DNA from: Thermosynechococcus vestitus BP-1
Lineage (GTDB): Bacteria; Cyanobacteriota; Cyanobacteriia; Thermosynechococcales; Thermosynechococcaceae
Length of the DNA stretch: 64,000 nucleotides
Assembly (NCBI RefSeq): GCF_000011345.1
Contig: NC_004113.1
Location: 1,984,001-2,048,000, forward strand
Direction: 5' to 3'
Shown: positions 18,571 to 27,763 of the stretch, piece by piece
Position numbering within the stretch: the stretch's first letter is position 1
Layout of the letters: every line of letters begins with the position of its first letter
Notes under the pieces: model-generated
What the model saw: the letters and a program-made list of their open reading frames with translations, nothing else
What the model was told of the DNA's origin: nothing
Database searches by the model: none
Position numbers and translations under genes: made by a program

Positions 18571-20082
18571 CTAAGCTGTTTTGCTGCTCAGAATCAGTTC
18601 CAGGTGTTGCAGGCGATCGCGAACGCCATAATTCACCAAAGTAATGCTTTGCAGACGTTCCAACCAGCCGGCAGTGATGCCATTGAGGTATTGAAGTAAG
18701 GGCCAACGCTGGCTCAAGGGGGCAAATAGCTGCGGCCAACGGGCATAAACCAGCCCCTGAATCCCTTGTCGCTGTCGCAGCAGGCTCTCTGGCAACCAAG
18801 AGACTTTTTTGTTCTGATTCTGGGAAAATACCGATAGGGAAGATGCCAGTATCAGGCGATCGCCCCGCTGCTCGTAGGCGGCGGCCACATCAGAGACCAA
18901 GCCTTCACTCGTCTGCGGGTCAAGCATCAATTTCACCCAAGCGGTTACGGGTTCTTTGTTCAAGACCAAGCGATTGACCTCATAGCCATTGGCACGGGCA
19001 AGATCATCCAGTTGTTGCAGCACAGTTGCCACCTCTGGGGTATTGGGGCTCTGCCACCACCATTGCCACTGTCCATCGGCTGCGGTCCAAAGGGCCAGGC
19101 TAAAGCGATCGCTGGCCAAGGGAAAAATCTGGCTACTCAAGTCCACCGGTATATCCGCCGTTAAGTCCTGCAGCAGTTGGCTGACAATATCATCCCCTTG
19201 GGGAGTTTTGCCAAAGCGGTAATCGGCCAAAGCGGCGGTGAGTTGGCCATAGCCCTCTGGCAAGTGGGAACCTGCAACCACCAGTGCCGGCGGCGGTTCT
19301 TGGGAACGGAGAAACGCCAGGTCAAGGGGATCAGAGGTTAGTGGGGCATCACTGGTGCGGTGCAGCAGCATTTGCAGCTGGAGCTGGTTGTTTTGTGCCT
19401 TCACCGCTAAGAGCAGGCGATCGTAGGTGGGTGCCAGTGCACGACCCTCAGAACTCAGGGATTGGAGGTTAGCATAGTAGAGGGCCGTAGGTTGAGCGTC
19501 TAATTGAGGCCGCGCCACTTGATAAAAGGTCAAACCCGCAAGATTGCCATCCCCGGTCACCGCTGCCCCCAAGCTAGCAATCATGGTCTCCACATCCGAA
19601 GCAAGGAGCAGCCGATTGCCCAGCCGTGCTGTGACCAAGTCCTTGCCCACCTGAAGGGGGATATTTTGATAGACTTGCGACTCAAAGGGATGCCTCTGCC
19701 AGTAGGTCTCCAAAAAAGTCGTTGCTGCTTCTAGGCGCTTCAGGGGCAAAATCCACAACTGACGTGGGGATGAACACGCCTCCGGGCAGGGGAATTGGGC
19801 AAACGTCACCCCCTCTCCCACCCAACCATTGATGTCAGACCACGACCAGCCCCAATGAGCAAGTTGGGATGTCCAAAAATGCTCCGCTAAAAAATGTAGG
19901 GGATCGCTACTGGGAAGTTGATTGAGCTTGAGGACACTCTGGGCCTGGCGGGGGACAAAGATCAGGTCATCGCTATCGGCAGCAAAAGCCGGCTGGCCAC
20001 ACATTAGAAACAACCAGCAGAGGATAAAGACCAAAAGGGATGACCATAGCGATCGATGGTGCGGTTGCATGAGTGCCCTCAA
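18571..20082 (-). CDS. DUF3352-type secreted protein
   Basis: 503 residues with an N-terminal signal (SLLVFILCWLFLMCGQPAFAADS) and likely cleavage after AFA. The remainder is a soluble, Leu- and Gln-rich protein resembling the cyanobacterial DUF3352 family: FVPRQAQSVLKLNQLPSSD near the mature N-terminus, then repeated beta-strand stretches. The function of the family is not known to me. It begins 14 bases after the prk stop on the same strand, so it is likely read from the prk transcript. Confidence 0.75.
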   Translation of the reverse strand: MRALMQPHHRSLWSSLLVFILCWLFLMCGQPAFAADSDDLIFVPRQAQSVLKLNQLPSSDPLHFLAEHFWTSQLAHWGWSWSDINGWVGEGVTFAQFPCPEACSSPRQLWILPLKRLEAATTFLETYWQRHPFESQVYQNIPLQVGKDLVTARLGNRLLLASDVETMIASLGAAVTGDGNLAGLTFYQVARPQLDAQPTALYYANLQSLSSEGRALAPTYDRLLLAVKAQNNQLQLQMLLHRTSDAPLTSDPLDLAFLRSQEPPPALVVAGSHLPEGYGQLTAALADYRFGKTPQGDDIVSQLLQDLTADIPVDLSSQIFPLASDRFSLALWTAADGQWQWWWQSPNTPEVATVLQQLDDLARANGYEVNRLVLNKEPVTAWVKLMLDPQTSEGLVSDVAAAYEQRGDRLILASSLSVFSQNQNKKVSWLPESLLRQRQGIQGLVYARWPQLFAPLSQRWPLLQYLNGITAGWLERLQSITLVNYGVRDRLQHLELILSSKTA

Positions 20083-20096
20083 TGTGGCAAGCCCAA

Positions 20097-21101
20097 TTAG
20101 CGGTTGGTGACAGTGGCCGCGTCCCGCGAGGTCAAGCGCTCATAGGTAGCCCGCATTTTCAGCCCCGTTAGCACTTGGAATAGACCCGATCCATTATCGG
20201 AACCCGGATAGTCACGGTGCTTCAGCAGGAGTTCCGTCACTTCGCCGTAGTGCTTGGTGGAGGTATTACTCAGGTGGCTTTCAATGTAGATGAGTTCATC
20301 GAGTTTTTCAAAGCGACCGTCCACTTCTAAGACCGAAACGGGGTGACCATAGTATTCATCAGGTCCGTAGCTGAGGCGGATGCCCGGATAGGAGCAGGTG
20401 AGCTTACGACCGCAGGGAATCCAAGTAATCGTTGAGCCTTCATCAAAGAGATAGACTGGCTCAAAGCCGGGGATGCCTTCCCGTTGCAGCATCCGTACCC
20501 GCAGGATATTGCCGACTTTTTCCTCTTTGGCCAACTGGCTTGGCAGAATTTGCAAAACCACGTCAGCGTACTGCTTTTGGGGATCGATATAGGCCATAAA
20601 GTCAGGGCGACGGGCGTTGATGGAGGCAATGACGTCTTCATAGCTATGGCCCCGCTCAGCCATGTCGCGCTTGATCTTCCAAGCAATTTTTACATCGTCA
20701 CTGATGTCGAGATAAACACTGAAATCAATGAGCGATCGCACCCGTTCATCATAGAGGGGATGCAGGCCTTCAATCACAATCACGTGGTTGGGATCCACCT
20801 TCTCCGGCGGATCAATCGTCCCCGTTTCGTGGTTGTAGATGGGTTTCATGATTGATTCGCCATTTTTGAGAGCCTTGATCTGCTCGTACATCAGATCAAA
20901 GTTGTTGGCGCGGGGATCAAGCGCTGTAATCCCCATTTCTTTCCGCTGCTTGCGATCCAGACTGTGATAGTCATCCAAACAAATCACAGTCATAAAGTCT
21001 TCGCCAAACAGATCGGCCAGTCGGCGCAAAAACGTTGATTTACCACAGCCGGAGTCTCCAGCAACGCCGATGAGAACCACACGGTCTGGCTTACTGCTCA
21101 T
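20097..21101 (-). CDS. prk: Phosphoribulokinase
   Basis: 334 residues. It makes RuBP from ribulose 5-phosphate and ATP in the Calvin cycle. The P-loop GVAGDSGCGKST contains Cys19, and Cys41 sits in VICLDDYH. These are the pair whose disulfide switches off the enzyme in the dark, with GAPDH/CP12 complex formation. Also seen are DPRANNFDLMYEQI and VIEGLHPLYDERVR. ATG 21101 fits the known N-terminus MSSKPDRVVLIGVAG. The DUF3352 gene follows. Divergent from rpmF across a 210-base gap. Confidence 0.98.
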   Translation of the reverse strand: MSSKPDRVVLIGVAGDSGCGKSTFLRRLADLFGEDFMTVICLDDYHSLDRKQRKEMGITALDPRANNFDLMYEQIKALKNGESIMKPIYNHETGTIDPPEKVDPNHVIVIEGLHPLYDERVRSLIDFSVYLDISDDVKIAWKIKRDMAERGHSYEDVIASINARRPDFMAYIDPQKQYADVVLQILPSQLAKEEKVGNILRVRMLQREGIPGFEPVYLFDEGSTITWIPCGRKLTCSYPGIRLSYGPDEYYGHPVSVLEVDGRFEKLDELIYIESHLSNTSTKHYGEVTELLLKHRDYPGSDNGSGLFQVLTGLKMRATYERLTSRDAATVTNR

Positions 21102-21311
21102 AGCTGACGATTCCCTTTGCTCGTAGAAGTGGACATCCCCTGATGGGGTGGTTCAGTATTCCCTTACTGATATTACAAGGGTGGTGTCCCTCTAGGATAG
21201 TTTTTTGGGCAAAAAGAGGAACCTTGCCATCCCCAGGGGGGGTGGGTGGTTGTTCTAGGGAAGAGTTTGGGATACATTAATAGATTGCGAAAGTTCATCC
21301 TAGGGATCATC

Positions 21312-21494
21312 ATGGCCTGCCCCAAAAAGAAAACCTCAAAGTCCAAGCGCAGTATGCGCCGTGCTGCCTGGAAGCGCCAAGCTGCCCTTCAAGCACAACG
21401 CGCCCTTTCGATCGGCAAGTCTATTTTGACTGAACGTGCCCAAGGGTTCTACTTCCCTGAAGCCGAAGAAGAGAACGAAGACGAGCAGGAGTAA
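21312..21494 (+). CDS. rpmF: 50S ribosomal protein L32
   Basis: 60 residues, starting [20 protein letters not shown], the basic signature of cyanobacterial/plastid L32, with an acidic tail [11 protein letters not shown]. The start at ATG 21312 is fixed by that N-terminus; an upstream in-frame codon at 21246 is not used. The hliP gene starts two bases after its stop. Confidence 0.95.
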   Translation: MACPKKKTSKSKRSMRRAAWKRQAALQAQRALSIGKSILTERAQGFYFPEAEEENEDEQE

Positions 21495-21496
21495 TC

Positions 21497-21670
21497 ATGG
21501 CCACCCCTACAGAGCCGAGCCGCACCCCTAAATTGGAAACCCCCAAGTACGGCTTTAATACCTTTGCTGAGCGGATCAATGGCCGTGCTGCCATGGTGGG
21601 TCTGGTGGCTCTTTTGCTATGGGAATATTGGACAGGAGAGGGCCTGCTCCACTGGTTGGGTTGGCTCTAG
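21497..21670 (+). CDS. High-light-inducible protein (Hlip/SCP), single-helix LHC-like
   Basis: 57 residues: MATPTEPSRTPKLETPK, then the chlorophyll-binding helix FAERINGRAAMVGLVALLLW with the ERINGRAAM motif (Glu, Asn and Arg ligands), and a hydrophobic Trp-rich tail. Hlips bind chlorophyll and carotenoid in the thylakoid and protect during PSII assembly and repair or chlorophyll synthesis. It starts two bases after rpmF, so the two are one transcript. Which Hlip (HliA-D) it is cannot be told from this length alone. Confidence 0.93.
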   Translation: MATPTEPSRTPKLETPKYGFNTFAERINGRAAMVGLVALLLWEYWTGEGLLHWLGWL

Positions 21671-21694
21671 GGGACGCCTTTAGCACTGTGTTGC

Positions 21695-22477
21695 ATGATT
21701 CCCTACAACCTCAGTGACCCCCGCCTCTTTGGCATTATGGTTGGGGTGATGTTTTTGATGGTCGTCAGCCGCCTATTGCTAGTGGCTGGCTTTTTTTCGC
21801 TGGTGTATGTCGTGGCTTCCTGGACGCCCCTGAGGAAACGACGGGTAAATTTGCGGCCTTACCAGCGAGGACAGTTTTGGCAGGAGTTTGGCTGGTCATT
21901 GGTGACAGCGGCTATTTTTGCGCTGGCGGGGGCGATCGCCGCCGTGATGTGGCAGCGGGGCTGGACAGCGGTTTATCTGGAGTTAAATTCCCCTTGGGAC
22001 TATATGTACTTTCCCGTGAGCATTGGCCTTGTGCTGCTGCTCCACGAAACCTATTACTATTGGCTCCATCGCTGGATGCACCAACCAAAAATTTATCGCC
22101 GTGTCCATCGGGTACATCACCATAGCATTGTTGCCTCCCCCTGGACTGCCTTTTCGTTTCATCCCTGGGAGGCCTGCTTACAGGCGATTTTTCTGCCGCT
22201 GATTATTGTGCTTGTGCCGCTGCACCCCTACGCCATCGTCATCCAGCTCAGCCTCATGACGCTCTCCAGTGTGATTAACCATCTGAATTTAGAGATTTAC
22301 CCCCGTGGCTTTGCGGAACATTGGCTGGGGCAGTGGTTGATTGGGGCCACCCACCACAGTTTGCACCACAGTCAATTTCGTTGTAACTATGGCCTCTATT
22401 TCACCTTTTGGGATCGCTGGTTGGGAACAGAAAGTCGTGATTACCTGCCTCTGTTTCGCGATCGCACCCAAGGCTGA
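21695..22477 (+). CDS. Sterol desaturase / fatty acid hydroxylase family membrane protein
   Basis: 260 residues with several transmembrane helices and the histidine clusters of the di-iron family: HETYYYWLHRWMHQ, RRVHRVHHHSIVAS and THHSLHHSQFRCNYG. It probably hydroxylates or desaturates a lipid at the membrane. The substrate is unknown; sterols are not expected in this organism. The gene begins 24 bases after the Hlip stop and may be in the same transcript. ATG 21695 (MIPYNLSDPRLFGIMVG) is the only sensible start. Confidence 0.85.
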   Translation: MIPYNLSDPRLFGIMVGVMFLMVVSRLLLVAGFFSLVYVVASWTPLRKRRVNLRPYQRGQFWQEFGWSLVTAAIFALAGAIAAVMWQRGWTAVYLELNSPWDYMYFPVSIGLVLLLHETYYYWLHRWMHQPKIYRRVHRVHHHSIVASPWTAFSFHPWEACLQAIFLPLIIVLVPLHPYAIVIQLSLMTLSSVINHLNLEIYPRGFAEHWLGQWLIGATHHSLHHSQFRCNYGLYFTFWDRWLGTESRDYLPLFRDRTQG

Positions 22478-22548
22478 ACTCAGGATGAATTCTGCATAGG
22501 CCCATTGGCAAAGGCGTAGGACAGTCTGTCTGGTTCAGTGGCAGTGAG

Positions 22549-23361
22549 ATGGTCAAGGCACTTTCCTTTCCGATGATGGCGGAGCGACAACATCCGCTGA
22601 TCCAACCGTTACTTACCCTTTCCGATGCAGAATTGATCCAGGCCTTTCAGAATCAGCGCGATCGCGGCTGCTACTTCGTGGCTCTCTATTGCCGCTACGG
22701 CCCCCTGGTGTACAGTGTTCTGCAACACCACGGGCGATCGCCCGTACAGGTGGACTATCTTTTTGCCAAGGTGTGGCATGGGCTATTTTTCAGCTTTGAC
22801 CTTGTGGAATTTACCCCTGAGGGTGTGAAAGTGGGTGACGAGGAAGCGCGTTCCCTGCGCAATTGGATTGTCAACCGCACCGCCACCCTCATTCAAGAAG
22901 ATCTGCCCGGCATTGAGCACATTACCTATGTCCTTCAGGATGCACCACCGCCCCTTTGGTGCTACTTGGAAGCGAGCCTTGCCTACCTGAGTCCCCTGAG
23001 CCGTCTCGTGCTGGTAACAACCCAAACCTTTCACTGGAGCCTTGAGCGCCTGCGCGCTTATCTAGACCTTCAAGGGGAAACCTACAGCCTTGAGGAACTC
23101 CACCAGCATTTAGAGGAAGGCCTAGCACGCATCGTGGAGTATCTGCCACCGGATATTCGCCAAATTTACTTAATGCCCAATCGGATGTCGGAGGACTCCC
23201 CCGCTGTTCAACCAACCCTTGAAGAACTCTTTCCCAATAGGGTTGAGGAGGTGGGTGCCCATCTTGATAGCCCGCCGGGAGCAAGCGTCGGCGAGGCGAC
23301 TGAGACGACGGACAGTATTGATAACCTACTGGCAGAGTGGGAGCGGATTCTCTCCGGTTGA
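22549..23361 (+). CDS. Sigma-70 region-2-like protein of unknown role
   Basis: 270 residues from ATG 22549; tandem ATGs at 22573/22576 are alternatives. The first approximately 170 residues (LSDAELIQAFQNQRDRGCYFVALYCRYGPLVYSVLQ) look like region 2 of an ECF-like sigma factor, and the middle (LAYLSPLSRLVLVTTQTFHWSLERLRAYL) could be a degenerate region 4. The C-terminal 80 residues are acidic and low complexity. I cannot say that it binds core polymerase. Cyanobacteria have such sigma-like proteins of unsettled function. It stands alone between two rightward genes. Confidence 0.6.
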   Translation: MVKALSFPMMAERQHPLIQPLLTLSDAELIQAFQNQRDRGCYFVALYCRYGPLVYSVLQHHGRSPVQVDYLFAKVWHGLFFSFDLVEFTPEGVKVGDEEARSLRNWIVNRTATLIQEDLPGIEHITYVLQDAPPPLWCYLEASLAYLSPLSRLVLVTTQTFHWSLERLRAYLDLQGETYSLEELHQHLEEGLARIVEYLPPDIRQIYLMPNRMSEDSPAVQPTLEELFPNRVEEVGAHLDSPPGASVGEATETTDSIDNLLAEWERILSG

Positions 23362-23472
23362 GATGATGATTTTCTTAAAGGAATCCCAGAGGGCTTTGGG
23401 CTAACCCCAAGACCGTGCCTTGTATGCTAGACTCAATTTATTGAGAAAAATTTCTAACAAAATCTTACTTCT

Positions 23473-23991
23473 ATGGGTCTAGGTGTGGTTAATTTGCCGA
23501 CATTTTGCCTTGAGGGCACGGTTGAAGAGATCTTTTACAAGAAAGGACGGCCCAAGGTCGTGATTTTGAAAACCCCCACGGGAAGAGTCTGGATCAAGCT
23601 GGAAAAGTCGCTACGGCGCGAATTAGCACAAGTTCCCAAGGTGGGCGATCGCCTGCGGCTAGAAGGTACTGTCAAGGAGAAGTACGATGGCTGGGTCAAG
23701 CAATACCAGGCAAGCCATTTAGAATTTTTAGCAACGGCTCAAGCCACAGCAGCAAGGGGTTCTCAGCCCTGTAGGGTGCTCATTTGTCAAAAATCCTCTT
23801 GCTGTCGCCGGGGCGCTAAGGAACTCTGGCAAGAACTAGAAGCCCAACAGCTCCCCATTACCCTGAAAGCGACAGGCTGTATGGGGGAATGCAAACGGGG
23901 ACCAGCGGTGGTTATCCTGCCCCAGAAAAAGCGGCTCACCCGTGCCAATGCCCAACAGATTCGCGAGCTAGTTTGCTCGACTGAGGCTTAG
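23473..23991 (+). CDS. OB-fold domain joined to a thioredoxin-like [2Fe-2S] domain
   Basis: 172 residues. Residues 10-90 look like a small beta-barrel (LEGTVEEIFYKKGRPKVVIL; GDRLRLEGTVKEKYDGWVK), as in OB-type domains. Residues 98-170 carry the thioredoxin-like ferredoxin cysteine pattern: Cys105 and Cys110 in LICQKSSCCRRGA, Cys136 and Cys140 in TGCMGECKRGPAVVI. The second part should hold a [2Fe-2S] cluster. The role is unknown; electron transfer coupled to ligand or nucleic acid binding is only a guess. Its 3' end overlaps the convergent P-type ATPase gene by 24 bases. Confidence 0.75.
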   Translation: MGLGVVNLPTFCLEGTVEEIFYKKGRPKVVILKTPTGRVWIKLEKSLRRELAQVPKVGDRLRLEGTVKEKYDGWVKQYQASHLEFLATAQATAARGSQPCRVLICQKSSCCRRGAKELWQELEAQQLPITLKATGCMGECKRGPAVVILPQKKRLTRANAQQIRELVCSTEA

Positions 23992-26205
23992 GGAATTTAG
24001 AACAACGATAATGGAACTGAAGGCCATGCCAGCGGCCGCAAGCCCGGGCGTGAGACTGAGTCCCCACAGGGGTAATCCGACACCGGCTGCAATAGGTAAA
24101 GCGACGATATTGTAGGCCACGGCCCACAGAAGATTCTGCTGAATTTTGCGGAAGGTGGCACGGCTGAGGGCTAGGACGGCGAGCACATCCTCCAGATGAT
24201 TGCGGGTGAGGATAATATCTGCTGCTTCAATGGCCACCTCTGTACCACTGCCAAGACTAATCCCCACCTGAGCTGCTGTCAGAGCGGGGGCATCATTCAT
24301 GCCATCCCCAACCATTGCCACTGTTTTGCCCTTAGTTTGCCACTCCTCAATGAGGGCCAGCTTTTGCTGTGGTTGCAGATCTGGGTGGATATTGACTGGG
24401 AGGAGGCCGAGGGGTTCTAGGAGTTGTTGTGCCGCTTTGGCGGTGTCGCCCGTGAGGACATGAATCTCATAGCCTTGGGCTTGCAGGGCTTGAATGGTGC
24501 TCACTGCCTCTGGGCGCAGGCGATCGCGAAAGGTGACCACCGCCATCAACTGGCGATCGCGGGCCAAGGCCACATGGGTTTCTACCGCTAGGGGAGGGGA
24601 GTCAATGCCCTGATCACGCAGCCAACTGAGACGTCCCGCTTGATAGTAATGCCCCTCAATCCAACCGCTGATCCCCAGTCCAAGGACAGTTTCCAGCTCA
24701 GTCACCGTTGCTAGTTCTGTTGTCTGGTTGGTCGCAGCCCATGCCTTCTGAATCGCTACCGCAAGGGGATGGCGACTCTTGTGCTCTAGGCTGGCCAGTA
24801 GGTACAGGACGGTTTCTAAGGAGAGGTCCCCGTACAGGTGAATCTCTGCTACTTCGAGTTCACCCGTCGTCAGTGTGCCCGTCTTGTCAAAGACAATCGT
24901 GTCCAACTGTTGACTGTGCTGGAGAACATCGCCGCCGCGAATAATTAAGCCTTTGGCAGCGGCACGACTGATGCCCACAAGAAGGGCGATCGGGGTGGCA
25001 AGGCCAAGGGCACAGGGACAGGCAATCACCAACACACTTAAGGCCAGCTTTAGGGGCAATAGGGGCGTGTTATTGGTGATTTCTGGGAAAAAATGGGGGG
25101 CGATCGCCCCCCAAAAAAGCGCCGTGCCTGCTGCTAAGAGCAACACGCCATAGCCAAAATAGCCCGCCACCACATCTGCCATTTGCTGCACCGGTGCTTT
25201 GCGATTTTGTGCCTGCACCACAAGGTCTAAAATCTGCCCGAGAAAGGAGGCTCGACCACAGCGTTCTACCCGTAGGGTGACCGCCGCACCCACATTGCGA
25301 CTGCCCGCTAGAACAAATGCCCCTACCCCTTTGGCCACCGGTAGAGACTCCCCCGTGAGCATGGATTCATCCACCAAGGTCTCCCCGGTTACAATCGTGC
25401 CATCGGCGGGAAAGGGTTCCCCAGCATCCACCCACAGCCAGTCTCCCACCTGGATACGACTGACGGGAATGGGCCAGCGATCGCTAGCGGTCAAACTCGG
25501 TTGCCATAGTGCCTGTTTTGGCTGCAGGGCGAGGAGCGATCGCAAGTCCCGTTGTGCCTGTTGGCGGACTCGTTGCTCCAGCGATCGCCCCAGCAAAATA
25601 AACCCAAGGATCATCACTGGTTCATCAAAGAAACACTGCCACCCCAAGGCCGGCCACAGCCACGCCACCGTACTGGTGAGGTAAGCCCCCAAGGCGCCAA
25701 GAGCCACCAGCGTATTCATATTTGGGCGCCCTTGGCTCAAGCCAGCTATTCCCTCCCGCAAAATCTCCCACCCCGGTAGGACAAGGGCAATCGTCGCTAG
25801 CCCCCAGTGCCAGATCATCGCTTCTAACATGGGCCAGTGTCCCGGCAGCAGATTAATCCCGTGGCCGACACTGGAGAGAATCAGGAGCACAAGGGCGATC
25901 GCCAACCTTGGCAAAGAGGTTTCCTCGGCGGTCGTGGGCAGTTCCAAAAGGACATTGGCTTCTGCAAGGGTGGCCTGAAAGCGGCCTTGGTTGAGGCTCT
26001 CGACAATGGCGGTGGGGGTTGTTTCATTGGGGGAATAGGTGACGACGGCGGTTCCCGTCACCAGATTCACGGCCGCAGCATTGACGCCCGGCTGCTCTTT
26101 TAACTGATTTTCCAGCGATCGCACACAGCCAGCACAACGCAGGCCGCTCACCCGCAGAATTGCTACCTCAGGGGCCTGGGAATCAAGACTTGAACTTAGG
26201 GACAC
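23968..26205 (-). CDS. Copper-type P1B ATPase (CtaA/PacS family)
   Basis: 745 residues. An N-terminal heavy-metal domain with GLRCAGCV (Cys24, Cys27) is followed by eight hydrophobic segments. The actuator has TGESLP, the membrane site is CPC in VIACPCALGLATPIA, and the phosphorylated Asp is in VFDKTGTLTTGE. HP in SRHPLAVAIQ and MVGDGMNDAPAL complete the set. The CPC site and CxxC domain indicate Cu+ transport. Cyanobacteria have an importer-side CtaA and a thylakoid PacS; the RCAGCV motif is closer to what I recall of CtaA, but this is weak. Confidence 0.92.
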   Translation of the reverse strand: MSLSSSLDSQAPEVAILRVSGLRCAGCVRSLENQLKEQPGVNAAAVNLVTGTAVVTYSPNETTPTAIVESLNQGRFQATLAEANVLLELPTTAEETSLPRLAIALVLLILSSVGHGINLLPGHWPMLEAMIWHWGLATIALVLPGWEILREGIAGLSQGRPNMNTLVALGALGAYLTSTVAWLWPALGWQCFFDEPVMILGFILLGRSLEQRVRQQAQRDLRSLLALQPKQALWQPSLTASDRWPIPVSRIQVGDWLWVDAGEPFPADGTIVTGETLVDESMLTGESLPVAKGVGAFVLAGSRNVGAAVTLRVERCGRASFLGQILDLVVQAQNRKAPVQQMADVVAGYFGYGVLLLAAGTALFWGAIAPHFFPEITNNTPLLPLKLALSVLVIACPCALGLATPIALLVGISRAAAKGLIIRGGDVLQHSQQLDTIVFDKTGTLTTGELEVAEIHLYGDLSLETVLYLLASLEHKSRHPLAVAIQKAWAATNQTTELATVTELETVLGLGISGWIEGHYYQAGRLSWLRDQGIDSPPLAVETHVALARDRQLMAVVTFRDRLRPEAVSTIQALQAQGYEIHVLTGDTAKAAQQLLEPLGLLPVNIHPDLQPQQKLALIEEWQTKGKTVAMVGDGMNDAPALTAAQVGISLGSGTEVAIEAADIILTRNHLEDVLAVLALSRATFRKIQQNLLWAVAYNIVALPIAAGVGLPLWGLSLTPGLAAAGMAFSSIIVVLNSLSLSRAN

Positions 26206-26837
26206 GTCGCACCTTCTCCAAAAAGAACGACCTCCAATCTCCTAACTGCGTCCCCACCACCTATTGTGGCACGTTGGTTCTGAGAGTCAGGGAACGGGAG
26301 GAGTAAGGTTTTCACTCGCAATGCCAACAATAGTAGGTGCCAAGGAGACCGGCGATCGCTATTTCATGCCAGAAGAATATTTTGCGCGGGCAAAGCAGCA
26401 GTTGCAAAGGCATGAGTTGATTGATGGCCGTATCTATACCCATTGTCGCAGACCCATTGTCGCAGGACTCTCGAGCGCAACCGAAGCCACCGATCGTCGC
26501 AAATCGCGATAAAAAATTAGCTCTTACCATCGCACCTCAACCCTGTGGATGATGGGCTGGCTAGCTTAGGGGAAATGGTGGTCGACATCTACAAAGAATC
26601 TATAAAGATAAAGAAATAACCTGGGGGATTGGCTGCGGCACTGCTACTGCGGGGGGCGATCGCGTCGAATTGAGAAGTCCCATTGAGAAGCATTGATTCA
26701 GGGTGCCCATTGAGCAGTTTTACGACCATGCTGACCTATCGGCCGATATGAGCCGCTTTTCCTGCGGACCCTGAGGCTATGGAAAAAGCAAAATTGGGTA
26801 TTCTTTGAGAGGAGAGTAAATTCAAGGGGTACCAGAG
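26206..26837. other. 632-base interval between the P-type ATPase and ABC permease
   Basis: Apart from the Uma2 fragment listed separately, no gene is seen. A 13-base direct repeat, CCCATTGTCGCAG, occurs twice around 26440-26470 within the fragment. One HIP1 site lies near 26658. GAGAGGAGAG near 26808 may be the upstream part of the permease ribosome binding region. Confidence 0.4.
26321..26512 (+). pseudogene. Truncated Uma2-family endonuclease-like gene
   Basis: A 63-residue frame with a good start (GGGAGGAG upstream of ATG 26321) begins like Uma2 proteins: DRYFMPEEYFARAKQQL, then RHELIDGRIY. Uma2 members are PD-(D/E)XK-fold proteins of about 190 residues, abundant in cyanobacteria. Here homology ends after about 43 residues and a short unrelated tail leads to a stop, so the nuclease core is missing. 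I call it a 5' fragment. Confidence 0.6.
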
Positions 26838-27620
26838 ATGTTACCGTTAACGCTGAGTCGCCTCTGGACAATTAGCCGGAATGTTTTCAATGAAACACTG
26901 CGGGAGCGGGTTCTTTACGTCACTGCTGTTTTTGCCATTGGCCTAGCCTTAGCGATTGTGATTTTGGGACAGGTGTCAGCAGGAACCCAAGACAAAATTA
27001 GCCTTGATGTGGGGATGGCAGGAATTTCCCTCTTTGGCTTGCTGATTGCCGCCTTTGTCGGGGGGGGGTTGCTCAATAAAGAGATAGAAAAACGCACGAT
27101 TTTGGTGATGTTGGCGAAACCCATCAGCCGTGCCGAATTTATTGTTGGCAAACATTTGGGCTTATCGGCGGTTCTGCTGGTACTGGTGGCACTGATGACG
27201 CTGATTCTGTTTATTCTCATGAGCCTGAATCAGTTTGCCTATCCCGCTGGTCCTTTGATGGTGACCTCTTTCTACATTGCGCTGCAACTAGCCCTCTTAA
27301 CGGCAGCCGCTTTGCTTTTTGGTAGTTTCACCAGTTCATTGATTGCGACGCTCCTAACGGTGGCACTGTACTTTATGGGGCACTTTAGCCAAAACTTGGT
27401 TATTCTCAGCCAAAAGATGGAGAGTGACACCGTACGGCAACTGATGCAGTTTCTCTATCTGATTTTTCCCGATTTATCCCGCTTGGATTTTAAGAATACG
27501 GCGGTCTATGGAATGTTGCCGTCTGTACCGGAACTGGTGGCCAATGCCTTTTATGGCGTGGTTTATACGGTGGCCCTGCTGGCGATCGCTACCTGGATTT
27601 TCTCTCGTCGCAACTTTTAG
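26838..27620 (+). CDS. ABC-2 type transporter permease
   Basis: 260 residues with six hydrophobic segments and the typical layout: N-terminal RNVFNETLRERVLYVTAVFA, GGGLLNKEIEKRTILVMLAKP after TM2, and a long cytoplasmic loop around QKMESDTVRQLMQFLY. This is an ABC-2 permease (GldF/NosY-like). No ATPase is adjacent; the orphan ATPase at 3544 in this window is a candidate partner, but others in the genome are as likely. tRNA-Thr follows 67 bases downstream. Confidence 0.85.
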   Translation: MLPLTLSRLWTISRNVFNETLRERVLYVTAVFAIGLALAIVILGQVSAGTQDKISLDVGMAGISLFGLLIAAFVGGGLLNKEIEKRTILVMLAKPISRAEFIVGKHLGLSAVLLVLVALMTLILFILMSLNQFAYPAGPLMVTSFYIALQLALLTAAALLFGSFTSSLIATLLTVALYFMGHFSQNLVILSQKMESDTVRQLMQFLYLIFPDLSRLDFKNTAVYGMLPSVPELVANAFYGVVYTVALLAIATWIFSRRNF

Positions 27621-27687
27621 CAAAAACTCGTAGCCAATTTGTTCAATTGTTCCCTCAATGGGCTATGATAAAGCTCTGGGAACCTTT

Positions 27688-27759
27688 GCCCGTGTAGCTC
27701 AGTGGTAGAGCACACCCTTGGTAAGGGTGAGGTCACGAGTTCAATCCTCGTCACGGGCT
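27688..27759 (+). tRNA. trnT-GGU: tRNA-Thr (anticodon GGT)
   Basis: A 72-base cloverleaf: acceptor GCCCGTG (27688) pairs with CACGGGC (ending 27758), discriminator T at 27759. D-arm is GCTCAGTGGTAGAGC. The anticodon stem ACCCT/AGGGT holds loop TGGTA with GGT. The T-arm is ACGAG-TTCAATC-CTCGT. CCA is not encoded. The G-G-T anticodon reads ACC/ACU Thr codons. Confidence 0.96.
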
Positions 27760-27763
27760 TGAT

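Noticed and set aside
24196-26103. Several long open frames on the + strand opposite the P-type ATPase
   Set aside because: No start signals or family resemblance; they mirror the GC-rich codon structure of the opposite gene.
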